From: an uncultured Clostridia bacterium
Lineage (GTDB): Bacteria; Bacillota; Clostridia; Oscillospirales; Acutalibacteraceae
DNA: 61,038 nucleotides
Assembly (NCBI GenBank): GCA_946406145.1
Contig: CAMJJL010000005.1
Span: 1-61,038, forward strand
Direction: 5' to 3'
Made by a program: the position numbers and the translations under genes
In this document: piece by piece, positions 17,273-26,654 of the stretch
How positions within the stretch are numbered: the first letter of the stretch is position 1
How the letters are laid out: each line of letters begins with the position of its first letter
The notes under the pieces: model-generated
What the model saw: the letters and a program-made list of their open reading frames with translations, nothing else
The model's database searches: none
What the model was told of the DNA's origin: nothing

Positions 17273-18922
17273 ATGAGTATAGTATTGACTTTATTCAAAG
17301 TGCTCGGAGGACTGGGACTCTTCTTCCTCGGTATGAAGTACATGGGAGAAGGTCTGGAGCTTGCCGCGGGTAACAAGCTGCGTACCCTGCTCGAAAAGAT
17401 CACCTCCAACCGATTCCTCGGTATGTTGGTCGGTCTGGCTGTCACCGCCGTGATCCAAAGCTCGTCGGCGACTGACGCGATGGTGGTCGGCTTCACCAAT
17501 GCGGGTCTGATGGAGCTGTCACAGACGGTCGGTATCCTCTTTGGCGCAAAGATCGGTACCTGTGTGACCTCGGTGCTGTTGTCGTTTGACATCAAGAGCA
17601 TTGTGCCGCTGTTCATCTTCCTCGGCGTCATCGTGATGATGTTCGCCAAGAAGAACAAGTATAAGTATTACGGTCAGATTTTAGCCGGCTTCGGTATCCT
17701 CTTCTTCGGCATGGATATGATGTCCGGCGCGCTCAAGACGCTGAATGAAAACGGTTTGATCGACACCATTCTGTCGAGCGTCAATAATCCTTTTGTCGGT
17801 ATCCTGCTCGGTACGGCGGTTACCGCTGTGATCCAGAGCTCGTCCGCTTCGGTCGGTATTCTGATGGCGCTGGCTGCCGCGGGCGCGATCAATGTCGATC
17901 AGGCGATCTTCATTGTGTTCGGTATGAACCTCGGCGCGACGGTTCCGGCGTTCCTTTCCGCCGCAGGCGCAAAGCGCAACGCAAAGCAGGTCGCGGTGCT
18001 GAATATGCTGATCACTCTTTGCGGTGTGATCATCATGACGCCGTTGACGATGCTTCTCCCCGTAGCGGATACCATCCAAAAGCTGTTGCCTGCCAGTACC
18101 GCGGCGCAGATCTCGGCTGCTCATATCTTCTTTAACGTATCGATGACGATCATCCTGCTGCCGTTCTCGAACCTTTTGGTCAAGCTGACCCAGAAGATCC
18201 TGCCCTACGAGGAGGATCCGGAAAAGGACAAGATGGCGGTCGAATATATCGACAACCGTATCCTGACCACCCCTCCCATGGCGGTGCTGCAGTGTGAAAA
18301 AGAAGTCGCTCGCATGAGCCGTCTGGTACAGAAGAACTATAACCGCGCGATGATCGCGTTCTTCGATCGGGACAAGGAGTCGATCGACAAGGTGCTCGAC
18401 AGAGAGAAGGTCATTGACTATCTCTCCAAGGAGATCACCGATTATATCGTGAAGATCAACGCGCTTGATTTGGATGACCACGACAGACAGATCGTCGCGG
18501 CGATGTACAGCGCGATCCAGGATCTGGAGCGTATCGGCGACCATGCCGAGAATATCGTCGAATATGTGCGCTACATCATCGAAAACAACCTTACTTTCTC
18601 CGATACGGCGATGGGTGAGATGCGTGATATCAGTGACAAGTGCCGCAGCCTGATGGAGCTGAGCTTTGCGATGTTCAACGCGCAGGGCGGTTCTCCCGAG
18701 CTGATCGAGCGTATCATTCTGGCGGAGGACAGCGTGGATGACTGCAAGGATGATTACAAGCAGAACCACATTCAGCGCATGAACAAGGGTGAGTGTAACG
18801 CCGAGGCAGGTACGACCTTCCTGAACATGCTGATCGATATCGAGCGTATCGGCGACCATGCGATCAACGTAGCATTCGCGATCCCGAACAGACAGAAGAG
18901 TGTCATCACTGCCGCTGTCTGA
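17273..18922 (+). CDS. Na+/phosphate cotransporter with PhoU domains
   Basis: A 549-residue NptA/PNaS-type symporter. Eight or so membrane helices carry two inverted repeats, each with the substrate motif QSSSA (QSSSATDA near residue 63 and QSSSASVG near 187). From about residue 330 two PhoU-like three-helix units follow, with the repeated DLERIGDHAENI and DIERIGDHAINV signatures that bind metal in PhoU. It would import phosphate with sodium at the cell membrane. It is alone behind its promoter and closed by a terminator. Confidence 0.92.
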   Translation: MSIVLTLFKVLGGLGLFFLGMKYMGEGLELAAGNKLRTLLEKITSNRFLGMLVGLAVTAVIQSSSATDAMVVGFTNAGLMELSQTVGILFGAKIGTCVTSVLLSFDIKSIVPLFIFLGVIVMMFAKKNKYKYYGQILAGFGILFFGMDMMSGALKTLNENGLIDTILSSVNNPFVGILLGTAVTAVIQSSSASVGILMALAAAGAINVDQAIFIVFGMNLGATVPAFLSAAGAKRNAKQVAVLNMLITLCGVIIMTPLTMLLPVADTIQKLLPASTAAQISAAHIFFNVSMTIILLPFSNLLVKLTQKILPYEEDPEKDKMAVEYIDNRILTTPPMAVLQCEKEVARMSRLVQKNYNRAMIAFFDRDKESIDKVLDREKVIDYLSKEITDYIVKINALDLDDHDRQIVAAMYSAIQDLERIGDHAENIVEYVRYIIENNLTFSDTAMGEMRDISDKCRSLMELSFAMFNAQGGSPELIERIILAEDSVDDCKDDYKQNHIQRMNKGECNAEAGTTFLNMLIDIERIGDHAINVAFAIPNRQKSVITAAV

Positions 18923-18939
18923 TCCATATGATAAATAAT

Positions 18940-18971
18940 GCCGACGGCGAGTCTCCTCACCGTCGGCTTTT
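18940..18971. terminator. Bidirectional terminator after the Na/Pi cotransporter
   Basis: GCCGACGG (18940-18947) and CCGTCGGC (18960-18967) flank a 12-base loop, followed by TTTTCC. It also lies just past the AlkD-like stop on the other strand. Confidence 0.75.
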
Positions 18972-18972
18972 C

Positions 18973-19659
18973 CTATGCTGATTTGATTCTTAAAGTCCGC
19001 AGATAAGCTTTTTGCTCCGCTGTGATACGGTAGCTCTCGATCGCTTTTTGAATCGTTTTGTTATGTACCCACGGCGCTAACCGACGCCCGGTCAGATAGG
19101 GCAGGATGGCGTCATACTGCTTGGCAAGAGCGGTAGCAAAATACCATGCCTGCATCATCCTGACGTAGTATTCTTCGTTGTATACTGCGGCGACCATGGC
19201 AGGATATTGATCGTCAAAGCGGTCATCGAGAAAATAGTTCATCAGACAGAGGATGCCGAAGCGCACGGTGTAGGGGTGGTCGTCCTTGAGCCACTTTTCG
19301 ATATGCGGCAGGAGCTTTTCGGGCGCTTTGTCGAATGCCTTGATACGGATGGAATCGGTCAGCGCCCAGCTGTTGAGATAGGGGAGAAGGCGCTCGGTTG
19401 CCAACAGCCCTTTGTCAAAATCCTTTTCATATCCGATCAGAAAGGCGTGCAACTGATACTCTTCAAAGTATTCATGCGGAAGGACAGAGAGAAACTTTTC
19501 CGTTTCATCCGATCCTTTCAGCTCCTTGGCAAGGGCTCGGAGCGCGGGGATCCGTATGCCGATGATGGTATCGGGATCGACCGTGGGATTCAGCTTTGCG
19601 GAAAACGCCTGATAGTCCTTATCCTGTAAGCTGAACAAACGTGTTTGAATATCCGTCAT
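18973..19659 (-). CDS. AlkD-like DNA alkylation repair protein
   Basis: A 228-residue HEAT-repeat protein of the AlkD/DNA alkylation repair family. AlkD removes bulky or positively charged alkylpurines without base flipping. Family landmarks are GIRIPALRALAKEL near the start and the Trp/Asp-containing helices YVRMMQAWYFATALAK and APWVHNKTIQKAIES. Several clostridial members may not be active glycosylases. Its start codon overlaps the trxB stop by four bases (ATGA), so the two are coupled. Confidence 0.8.
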   Translation of the reverse strand: MTDIQTRLFSLQDKDYQAFSAKLNPTVDPDTIIGIRIPALRALAKELKGSDETEKFLSVLPHEYFEEYQLHAFLIGYEKDFDKGLLATERLLPYLNSWALTDSIRIKAFDKAPEKLLPHIEKWLKDDHPYTVRFGILCLMNYFLDDRFDDQYPAMVAAVYNEEYYVRMMQAWYFATALAKQYDAILPYLTGRRLAPWVHNKTIQKAIESYRITAEQKAYLRTLRIKSA

Positions 19660-20570
19660 GATTTTCCTAATTTCAAGTAATCATGCGCCGCGGTAGCCGC
19701 CTGAGCGCCGTCGGAGCAGGCGGTGACGATCTGGCGCAGGGATTTTTGACGCGTATCGCCCGCGGCAAACAGTCCGGGGGTCTTGGTGCGCATCTCGCTG
19801 TCGGTGAGAAGATAGCCGTTGTCGTCCAGCTCGGCAAGGTCGGAAAAAACATCGTTGTCGGGGATCAGACCGATCGCCTCAAATACGCCGTTGACGGCGA
19901 GATCGGTTTCCTCACCACTGTCAATGTTTTTGATCTTCAGCGCAGTGACAAGGCGGTCGCCCTTGATCTCTACGGGGATATGGCGCGGCATGAGGTGGAT
20001 GTTGTCGATATGCTCGAGCTTATCCAGATAGCTCTTGGTCGCGGTGGGGTAGTCGCGGCGGAAGATCAAATAGACTTCTTCACAGAGGTTGGACAGATAG
20101 ATCGCGTCGCCCAGCGCCGAGTTGCCCGCGCCGATGACGGCTGTTTTCTTTTTGCGGAAGAAGCCGCCGTCGCATACCGCGCACCAGCTGATACCGCGTC
20201 CGCGGAATTCGTCCTCACCCGGGATGCCCAGCTCTCTGCGGCGCACACCGTTGGCGATGATGACGGCTTTGGACTGATAGCTGTCGCTGTCGGTCGTGAC
20301 AGTGAAAACATCATCCTCCTTGGTCAGGCTTTGCACCTGCGCGGAAAGGCTCTCTACTCCCAGTGCATCGACCTGTGCCTTGATGTCGGCGGCAAGCTGA
20401 AAGCCGTCAATCTCTTGATAGGAAGGATAGTTTTCGATTTTAGCGGTAAGCGCCGCCTGTCCGCCGAAGCCTGCTTTTTCGATGATCAGCGTAGACAGTC
20501 CCGAACGCGCGGCATAGATTGCGGCGGTCATACCTGCGACACCGCCTCCGATGATGATCAGATCGTACAT
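19656..20570 (-). CDS. trxB: Thioredoxin reductase
   Basis: FAD/NADPH flavoprotein that reduces thioredoxin. The 304 residues carry the N-terminal FAD motif GGGVAGMTAAIYAAR, the redox pair Cys130/Cys133 in CAVCDGG, and the C-terminal FAD motif GLFAAGDTRQ. Start ATG 20570 was chosen over GTG 20579 because AAAGGAG lies nine bases before it. It is divergent from the thioredoxin gene 115 bases away, and the two would function as a pair. Confidence 0.93.
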   Translation of the reverse strand: MYDLIIIGGGVAGMTAAIYAARSGLSTLIIEKAGFGGQAALTAKIENYPSYQEIDGFQLAADIKAQVDALGVESLSAQVQSLTKEDDVFTVTTDSDSYQSKAVIIANGVRRRELGIPGEDEFRGRGISWCAVCDGGFFRKKKTAVIGAGNSALGDAIYLSNLCEEVYLIFRRDYPTATKSYLDKLEHIDNIHLMPRHIPVEIKGDRLVTALKIKNIDSGEETDLAVNGVFEAIGLIPDNDVFSDLAELDDNGYLLTDSEMRTKTPGLFAAGDTRQKSLRQIVTACSDGAQAATAAHDYLKLGKS

Positions 20571-20646
20571 AGTCAACACTCCTTTATGGATTGTTTTATT
20601 ATTTGAATAAGTTCATAAATTATTGATAGACTTTGCGGATATAATA

Positions 20647-20655
20647 TGCTATAAT
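20647..20655 (+). promoter_or_regulatory. Extended -10 promoter of the thioredoxin gene
   Basis: TGCTATAAT at 20647-20655, 30 bases before the thioredoxin start. There is no convincing -35 at 17 bases, so it is called an extended -10 promoter. Confidence 0.5.
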
Positions 20656-20685
20656 CAGCTCAAAAATATGATGGAGGTACTCATT

Positions 20686-21000
20686 ATGGCAGTAGAGCAT
20701 TTAAATGACAGTAATTTTGCTGAGAAAATCAAGAGCGGCGTCACGCTGGTCGACTTCTTCGCGACATGGTGCGGCCCGTGCAAGATGCTGACCCCCACGG
20801 TCGAAGAGATCGGCGCTGAGAGCGACGGTTCCTACGCGGTGTACAAGGTCGACATCGACGAGTGCGGCGATATCGCGATGGAGTACGGCATCATGAGCGT
20901 TCCGACTCTGATCGTCTTCAAGGACGGCGCAGAGGCGGCACGTATGATCGGCGTACAGCCCAAGACCGCGATCCTCGAAGCGATCGCAAAAGCAAAATAA
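20686..21000 (+). CDS. trxA: Thioredoxin
   Basis: A 104-residue classical thioredoxin with the active site WCGPC (Cys29 and Cys32) and the cis-proline motif SVPTLIVF. It is reduced by the thioredoxin reductase encoded divergently. The start ATG 20686 is set by GGAGGT; the longer frame from 20623 has no ribosome site. A strong terminator follows 15 bases after the stop. Confidence 0.95.
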   Translation: MAVEHLNDSNFAEKIKSGVTLVDFFATWCGPCKMLTPTVEEIGAESDGSYAVYKVDIDECGDIAMEYGIMSVPTLIVFKDGAEAARMIGVQPKTAILEAIAKAK

Positions 21001-21015
21001 GCTCATTGATAAAGG

Positions 21016-21047
21016 CACCCACTGTGATGACGCAGTGGGTGTTTTTT
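21016..21047 (+). terminator. Terminator of the thioredoxin gene
   Basis: CACCCACTG / CAGTGGGTG with TTTTTT immediately after. Confidence 0.9.
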
Positions 21048-21050
21048 GCT

Positions 21051-21422
21051 TTACGCTTCGTTATAATGGAAGTATTGTTTGATGGCGGCAAAGGACTTGT
21101 CCGAGACAACATGCTCCATGCGGCACGCGTCCTGCGAGGCGGTTTCTTCATCGACGCCCATCTCCATCAGCATCTTGGTGAGGTATCTGTGACGTTCATA
21201 GATCTTTTCGGCGACCTCTTTACCGGTTTCGGTCAGGCTCAGACCGCCGCCGTCGCCAACCTCGACAAAGCCGCCGTTGCGCAGCAGTCCGATCGCGCGG
21301 CTGACGGAGGGCTTGGAGTAGCCCATGTGCTCGCCCACGTCGATCGCACGGACAAAGCTCTTTTCCTTCGATAATATCAAGATCGTTTCCAGATACATTT
21401 CGCCGGATTCCTGTAATTTCAT
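21051..21422 (-). CDS. DtxR/MntR family metal-dependent regulator
   Basis: A 123-residue iron- or manganese-responsive repressor of the short MntR type without an SH3 domain. The winged helix-turn-helix includes AIDVGEHMGYSKPSVSRAIGLL (about 26-47). The dimer/metal domain has LTETGKEVAEKIYERHRYL and DACRMEHVVS, the latter with the E-H metal ligands. The start ATG has GGAGGA upstream and its promoter lies at 21468-21496. No metal transporter is next to it; its target is not visible here. Confidence 0.88.
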   Translation of the reverse strand: MKLQESGEMYLETILILSKEKSFVRAIDVGEHMGYSKPSVSRAIGLLRNGGFVEVGDGGGLSLTETGKEVAEKIYERHRYLTKMLMEMGVDEETASQDACRMEHVVSDKSFAAIKQYFHYNEA

Positions 21423-21467
21423 GTTTTGTCCTCCATTGAATTGATGTTCTGCGGTGTGGTTTGTCTT

Positions 21468-21496
21468 ATTCTACCATACACGATTGCAAAAATCAA
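21468..21496 (-). promoter_or_regulatory. Promoter of the DtxR-like regulator
   Basis: Minus strand TTGATT (21496-21491), 17-base spacer, TAGAAT (21473-21468). Confidence 0.65.
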
Positions 21497-21539
21497 TCAT
21501 GCTTTTTGGATTTGAGGATCGTTGTCTTTGCGTAAGAAA

Positions 21540-21566
21540 AAAGAGGCTGCGGTGTGCAGCCTCTTT
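21540..21566 (-). terminator. Terminator of the heptad-repeat/MMPL genes
   Basis: Minus strand AAAGAGGCTGC / GCAGCCTCTTT with a five-base loop, followed by TTTTTTC. Confidence 0.85.
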
Positions 21567-21579
21567 GTTGTGTATGGAT

Positions 21580-23793
21580 TTACGCGATCTCTTCGGTCTT
21601 GTAGATGAACTTGACTTCGCCGTCCATCTGATCGGTCAGACCGGAGTAGGACTTGTAGTGCTTGGCAACATCGGCGGTCGCTTTCAGGCGGGTGGCGATC
21701 TTGCTCAGGTCGCTGTCTTTCAGAGAAGTGATCTTGCTGATACCCTCGGTGTTGAAGGTTTTCAGGCCCTCGTTCAGCGTCATCGCGCCGTCGCGCAGTA
21801 ACGTCACGCCCTCGGTCAGAGCGGGTACTCCGTTCTTGAGGGTGAGGATACCGTCGGTCAGTTGTGACGCTCCCTCGCTGAGCGATTGTGTGCCTGAATG
21901 GAGCTGTGACGCGCCTGCGCTGAGATCGGCGGCTCCGCTGCGGAGGGTGGAGGTGCCGCTGTGGAGCTGTGACGCGCCGCCCGTTGCCGCGCCTACGCCG
22001 TTGGTGTAATCCTTCAAGCCTGAGTTGAAGGTACCGTAGCTGTCGAGCTGTGCTTTGAGCGCGAGGATCTTCTCTCTGCCTTCCTTGGCGCTTTGGAGCG
22101 CGTCAGAGATCGCCTTCTGTACCTCGTCGCTCTGCATGTTCTCGTCGATCAGTGCCGCGATCTTCGCGTCAACGGTGGAGGTGATGGTCGCCTGTACCGC
22201 GTCACTCTGCATATTCTGATCGGTGAGAGCGGCGATGGTCGCCTGTGTGCTGTCGGAGTTCATCTGCGCTTCGATCGCGCCTGCAACCTGTGCCTGCGTC
22301 GCTTCATCGACCATGCCTGCGGCTGTTGCCGCGTTGTATTCGTCTACGCTGTAGCCCAGATTGGCTATCACGGCGGCGGTGACCTGATCATGCACGCCGG
22401 CGGTGACCTGCGCCGTTACATTCTCTCTGACGGCGGCGGTAACAGCGGCGGTGACGGCGTCACGGTTCGCTTCTACGCTTGCGGTTACCTTTTCCTTTGC
22501 GGCGGCGGTCGCCTGTGCCTTGACGTTATCGTCGGAGAGCTTCTCCACGAGTTGATCGAGTACGGCGGCATAATTATCCTTTGTCAGCTCGGGAACCTCC
22601 AGACCGGCGCTCTGCAGTGAGGTGCGCGCGGTGGAGAGCAGGGCGGAGAAGGTGGCGTTGCTGCCGTCGGTCAGCTTGGAGCTGTTGAGGTCGAGGGTGT
22701 TCAAGCCGCTGTACAGATCGAGTGCGCCGTTGTCCAGTGTGATACTGCCTGCGCTCAACGTCGCCGCGCCGTTATCCAGAGCGCCTGCGCCGCTGTTGAC
22801 CTGCTTCGCGCCGTCGTTGAGCTGTACGGAGCCGTCATAGAGAGCGTCAACGCCCGAGGTCAGTGTGCCGGAGCTTTCGAGCAGGGTATTCAGACCGCTG
22901 TACAGCTGTGAGGAGCCGTCGATCAGCGCCGACATCGCGGAGTCGAGCTTGTCGAGAGAGTTGTTCAGATCCTTGATGCTGTCGATCTTGTCCGTGCCGA
23001 GCTTGTCGAACAGACCGTTCGCTGCAATGGTGACGGTCGTGCCGAGCTTGAAGTTGTCGGTATGGGCGGTGATCTCAAAGTAGTCGGGGATCTCGGCGGT
23101 GTCGCGGCTCAGTCCCAGATCGTGCTGTAAGCCCGGGAACGCGATACCGGCTACGATGATGCGGTCGCCGTCGGAAACAACCTTGCCGTTGGTGACTTTG
23201 ACATCGCTGAAAGAGGCGCTGTCGAGGAACAGTCCCGACAGCATGAAGAACGGCACATAGATGCGCTCTTCTTTGCCGTCTATCTCAACATTTTCGTATT
23301 GGTTGTTGGTGTAGTCAAAGCGGATGGTGACGTCGCCGCTCTTGCCGGCGATCTCGTCGGGAGTGACAACCTTGCCGTCGAGGGTGTAGGTGAGGGACAG
23401 ATCGACGGGCAGCTTTTCAGTGCCCTTTCCCTGAATATAGAGATCCTCTCCGTCCGCCTGCCATATGCGCATGTTGTCGCTGTCCATCGTAAAGGAAGCG
23501 TCGGTTTTGACATTTTCGATATCGCCGAGAGCGGCGACGTCCTTGATGACGTCGGCCTTGCTGTTGTTCTTGATCCAGTCGCTGACGATGATCTTGTCTA
23601 CCGTACCGTCCGCCTGTGCCATGACATACACGGTCTCGTCCTTAAAGAGCGGCGCTTCATCGGCAGTCGCCTTATCTTCGTCTGCTTTGAGGCTGATACC
23701 CTTGAGCGACAGGGCGAATACGCCCATCAATGAGGTCGACAGAGCGATCGTCAAGCAAAGGATGATGCTCATCAGTTTGATCAGTCTTTTCAT
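21580..23793 (-). CDS. Exported Leu/Gly heptad-repeat protein of an MMPL export module
   Basis: A 737-residue protein with an N-terminal signal or membrane anchor (residues 1-28) and a beta-rich domain to about 290. A long stretch then has x-x-x-Leu-x-x-Gly heptads (LxSGAxxLxxGA, TIGR03057-like) at about 290-360 and 600-690. Between these lies an Ala/Val-rich helical part with QMNSDSTQATIAAL-type repeats. Such proteins resemble the extracellular part of YhgE/Pip and usually accompany RND/MMPL transporters, as here. No C-terminal membrane helix is seen. The MMPL gene lies 59 bases upstream on the same strand. The precise role, possibly lipid or peptide export, is inferred. Confidence 0.8.
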   Translation of the reverse strand: MKRLIKLMSIILCLTIALSTSLMGVFALSLKGISLKADEDKATADEAPLFKDETVYVMAQADGTVDKIIVSDWIKNNSKADVIKDVAALGDIENVKTDASFTMDSDNMRIWQADGEDLYIQGKGTEKLPVDLSLTYTLDGKVVTPDEIAGKSGDVTIRFDYTNNQYENVEIDGKEERIYVPFFMLSGLFLDSASFSDVKVTNGKVVSDGDRIIVAGIAFPGLQHDLGLSRDTAEIPDYFEITAHTDNFKLGTTVTIAANGLFDKLGTDKIDSIKDLNNSLDKLDSAMSALIDGSSQLYSGLNTLLESSGTLTSGVDALYDGSVQLNDGAKQVNSGAGALDNGAATLSAGSITLDNGALDLYSGLNTLDLNSSKLTDGSNATFSALLSTARTSLQSAGLEVPELTKDNYAAVLDQLVEKLSDDNVKAQATAAAKEKVTASVEANRDAVTAAVTAAVRENVTAQVTAGVHDQVTAAVIANLGYSVDEYNAATAAGMVDEATQAQVAGAIEAQMNSDSTQATIAALTDQNMQSDAVQATITSTVDAKIAALIDENMQSDEVQKAISDALQSAKEGREKILALKAQLDSYGTFNSGLKDYTNGVGAATGGASQLHSGTSTLRSGAADLSAGASQLHSGTQSLSEGASQLTDGILTLKNGVPALTEGVTLLRDGAMTLNEGLKTFNTEGISKITSLKDSDLSKIATRLKATADVAKHYKSYSGLTDQMDGEVKFIYKTEEIA

Positions 23794-23852
23794 AATAACT
23801 CTCCTTTATTTCTATTATACTATCTAAACTCAATTTGTTTGATCAAATATAT

Positions 23853-25931
23853 TCATCTTTTCCTGACGCATTTGCGCATCCCCATCGTGGTGTAGCAGAT
23901 GGGCTTGTCACAGAGCAGCAGCAGCGCCGGCAGGATGAAGATGACCATCAGCATACTGATCACGGCGCCGCGCGCGAGCAGCATGCACATGGAGCTGATG
24001 ATGTCGATGTCGGAGTAGACCGCTACGCCGAAGGTCGCCGCGAATAAGCCGATTCCGCTGACGAGGATGGAGGGGATGGAGGCGGTGAGGGTCGTACGCA
24101 TGGCTTCCTTTTTCTCTACGCCTGAGAGTCGCTCCGATTTGTAGCGCGTCGTCATGAGTATCGCGTAGTCGACGGTTGCGCCTAGCTGGATCGTGCTGAT
24201 ACAGATGGGTGCGATGAACGGCAGTGACTCGCCGAAGTAGTGGGGCAGACCGAGGTTGATGAAGATCGCGAGCTCGATGACGGAGATCAGGATGAACGGC
24301 AGACTGATACTGCGTTCCACCAGCGCGATGATGACAAAGATCGCGATGATCGAGATCAGGTTGACGACCTCAAAATCGTGACCCGTGGTGTCGATCATAT
24401 CCTTCATGCACGGCGCCTCGCCGATGAGCATTCCCTTGGGATCATAGCGGTGCAGGATCTCGTTGAGGGAGTCGATCTGCGCGCCGACCGCGTCACTCGC
24501 GCTGTGGTATTCACTGTTGATGAGCAGCAGCTCATAGCGGTCGTTTTCCAATATATCCTTGATATGGGACGGCAGGATGTCCTCGGGGACGGTGGAACCG
24601 AGCAGGCTTTCGATGCCCAATACCTGCTTGACGCCGTCGACCTGTTCCATCTCGCCGATCATCTTTTTGACTTCTTTGTTGTCGATGGAGCTGTCCATCA
24701 GCACCATATGGGTGGAGGAGATGTTGAAGTCCTCGCTGAGCTTGGTGTTCGCGATGACAAAATCCATTTCCTTGGGCAGACAATCTGCCATATCGTAGTA
24801 AACCTCGTTGTTGGTCTGGATGTAGCCGTACAAAAACGGAGGGATCAACAGGAGGAAAATGATCAGGAATACGGGGAAGATCTTGACGATGCCGCCCGAG
24901 AGCTTCTTCATGCTCGGGATCAGCGAGCGGTGATTGAGCTTTGACAGCGGCTTATCGAGGATCAGGATCAGCGCCGGCAGAACGGTCAGACAGCCGATCA
25001 CGCCGAAGAGCACGCCCTTTGCCATGACGATGCCGAGGTCACGACCGAGCGTGAAGGTCATGAAGCACAGCGCGATAAAGCCGGCGATCGTGGTGACGGA
25101 GGAGCCGACGACGGAGAGGAAGGTTTGGTGGATCGCCACCGCCATCGCTTCTTTGTTATCATTGTGTATCTCTTTTTGTTCGTTATAGCTGTGCCACAGG
25201 AAGATGCTGTAGTCCATCGTGACGGCGAGCTGCAACACCGCGGACAGTGCCTTTGTGATGTAGGAGATCTCGCCGAGGAAGAAGTTGGTGCCGAGGTTGA
25301 GCACGATCATCATGCCGATGGAGGCGAGAAACACCAACGGGATCAGCCAGTTGTCCAGCAGGAGGATCATCGCGATCAGCGCGAGGATGACGGCGATGCC
25401 GACATAGATGGGCTCCTCTCGCTCACACAGATCCTTTAGGTCCGTGACCAGCGCCGACAGACCGCAGACAAAGCATTTTTCGCCCGTGACGGAACGGATC
25501 TCACGGATCGCGTCCATCGTCTCGTCGGAAGAGGTAGAGGTCTTGAAGAACACCGCCATCACGGTGCTGTGGTCGGTGTTGAAGGCGTTGTACACCTTTT
25601 CGGGCAGCATTTCCTTGGGGACGGAGATATCCGCGAGGTTGTTATACCACAACACGCTGTCGACCTGTTCGACTTGCTCGACCTTTTCCTTGAGCGCGGC
25701 AACGTCCCTGTCGGGCATATCCTCAAGGATAATAAACGAGAACGCACCCTTGCCGAACTCGTCCATCAGGATGTTTTGCCCCTTGACGGTGTCCATGCTC
25801 TCGGGCAGATAGGTAAGCATATCATAATTGATGCGCGTGTTGACCATAAAGATGAACGCCGGGATCATCAGCACCAGCGTCAGCAATACGATCGGTATGC
25901 GCAGCGTTACAATCGCTTTGGATAATTTCAT
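23853..25931 (-). CDS. MMPL/RND family membrane transporter
   Basis: A 692-residue transporter with two halves, each an initial helix, a large extracellular loop (about 35-170 and 380-500) and five or six membrane helices. This is the MMPL/SSD arrangement. The motif TMDYSIFLWHSYNEQ (first half) and ATVDYAILMTTRYKSER (second half) are the proton-relay-type GxxxDY/Y pairs of RND proteins. Clostridial members of this type are often labelled antibiotic or lipid exporters. The ribosome site GAAGGTG precedes the ATG. It is grouped with the upstream TetR gene and the downstream heptad-repeat gene. Confidence 0.88.
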   Translation of the reverse strand: MKLSKAIVTLRIPIVLLTLVLMIPAFIFMVNTRINYDMLTYLPESMDTVKGQNILMDEFGKGAFSFIILEDMPDRDVAALKEKVEQVEQVDSVLWYNNLADISVPKEMLPEKVYNAFNTDHSTVMAVFFKTSTSSDETMDAIREIRSVTGEKCFVCGLSALVTDLKDLCEREEPIYVGIAVILALIAMILLLDNWLIPLVFLASIGMMIVLNLGTNFFLGEISYITKALSAVLQLAVTMDYSIFLWHSYNEQKEIHNDNKEAMAVAIHQTFLSVVGSSVTTIAGFIALCFMTFTLGRDLGIVMAKGVLFGVIGCLTVLPALILILDKPLSKLNHRSLIPSMKKLSGGIVKIFPVFLIIFLLLIPPFLYGYIQTNNEVYYDMADCLPKEMDFVIANTKLSEDFNISSTHMVLMDSSIDNKEVKKMIGEMEQVDGVKQVLGIESLLGSTVPEDILPSHIKDILENDRYELLLINSEYHSASDAVGAQIDSLNEILHRYDPKGMLIGEAPCMKDMIDTTGHDFEVVNLISIIAIFVIIALVERSISLPFILISVIELAIFINLGLPHYFGESLPFIAPICISTIQLGATVDYAILMTTRYKSERLSGVEKKEAMRTTLTASIPSILVSGIGLFAATFGVAVYSDIDIISSMCMLLARGAVISMLMVIFILPALLLLCDKPICYTTMGMRKCVRKR

Positions 25932-26010
25932 TCTTTCACCTTCGAACTTCTATAATACTTATATAAAATACTATAAAAGAATTAAAATTACCATTCGCAA
26001 AGATTTTTCA

Positions 26011-26029
26011 GTGCCCAAATTTTGGACAC
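26011..26029. promoter_or_regulatory. Candidate operator upstream of the MMPL gene
   Basis: GTGCCCAAATTTTGGACAC is a 19-base palindrome with one mismatch, 80 bases before the MMPL start. Its position after the tetR terminator suggests a site for that regulator; this is inference. Confidence 0.4.
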
Positions 26030-26043
26030 TTCTTCACTTTTGC

Positions 26044-26074
26044 ACAAAAAACAACTCCCCGAAAAAGGGAGTTG
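26044..26074 (-). terminator. Terminator after the TetR gene
   Basis: Minus strand CAACTCCC / GGGAGTTG followed by TTTTTTG. Confidence 0.85.
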
Positions 26075-26085
26075 AAAGGCCGTGT

Positions 26086-26631
26086 TTATTTGATAAAGTC
26101 GGTCGGGAGCATCTTGCGACGCAGATCGAGCAGTTTTTTGAAGGAATCGGCATAATCATCCTTCATGCCCTTATCGCACCAGTCGGCAATAATGCCGAAG
26201 CTGACGCACTTGTAGTATTCGATCAGCAGCTCTCGTTCCTCGTCGTTGAAGGCGCCCTTCGGGATCGCGATGTCAAAGTATTCGGCGACCACCTCGCGGC
26301 AGACCTTCATCAGACAGCGCTCATAGATATAGCGGTGGGACGAGTAGTAGATATGACCGGCGGCACGCTTGTTTTGCAGGACGAACTGCGCGCCGACGTT
26401 GACGCACTCCTCGAGCGAGTCGATCGAGGGATAGGCTTTGATCAGCTCCTGAGCGCTGTCCATCAGCATTTCCTCGACCAGATCGGGCAGGTCGGAGTAA
26501 TGGTAGTAAAAGGTGTTGCGCGAAATGCCGCAATCGGATGTGATATCCTTGATGGTGATGCGATCAATGGGCTTGCTGTCGAGCAGCTTGGTGAAGGATG
26601 CTTGAATGGCTTTTTGCGTTAACTGTGACAT
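26086..26631 (-). CDS. TetR family regulator
   Basis: A 181-residue repressor with an N-terminal helix-turn-helix, ITIKDITSDCGISRNTFYYHY (about 26-46), and a variable helical C-terminal part of the clostridial TetR_C type. The start ATG 26631 (MSQLTQKAIQ) has GAGGT upstream; a longer frame to 26676 does not. It likely controls itself and the neighbouring MMPL/heptad-repeat genes. Confidence 0.85.
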   Translation of the reverse strand: MSQLTQKAIQASFTKLLDSKPIDRITIKDITSDCGISRNTFYYHYSDLPDLVEEMLMDSAQELIKAYPSIDSLEECVNVGAQFVLQNKRAAGHIYYSSHRYIYERCLMKVCREVVAEYFDIAIPKGAFNDEERELLIEYYKCVSFGIIADWCDKGMKDDYADSFKKLLDLRRKMLPTDFIK

Positions 26632-26654
26632 AAGGACCTCTGCGGGAATGATTT

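Noticed and set aside
17681..18859. 392-residue minus-strand open frame
   Set aside because: It is antisense to the Na/Pi cotransporter; the high His/Arg/Asp content is typical of a reverse-frame shadow.
22100..22560. DNA tandem repeat array in the heptad-repeat gene
   Set aside because: The repetition is at protein level (Ala/Val-rich helices and Leu/Gly heptads); the DNA repeats are diverged and explained by the coding sequence.
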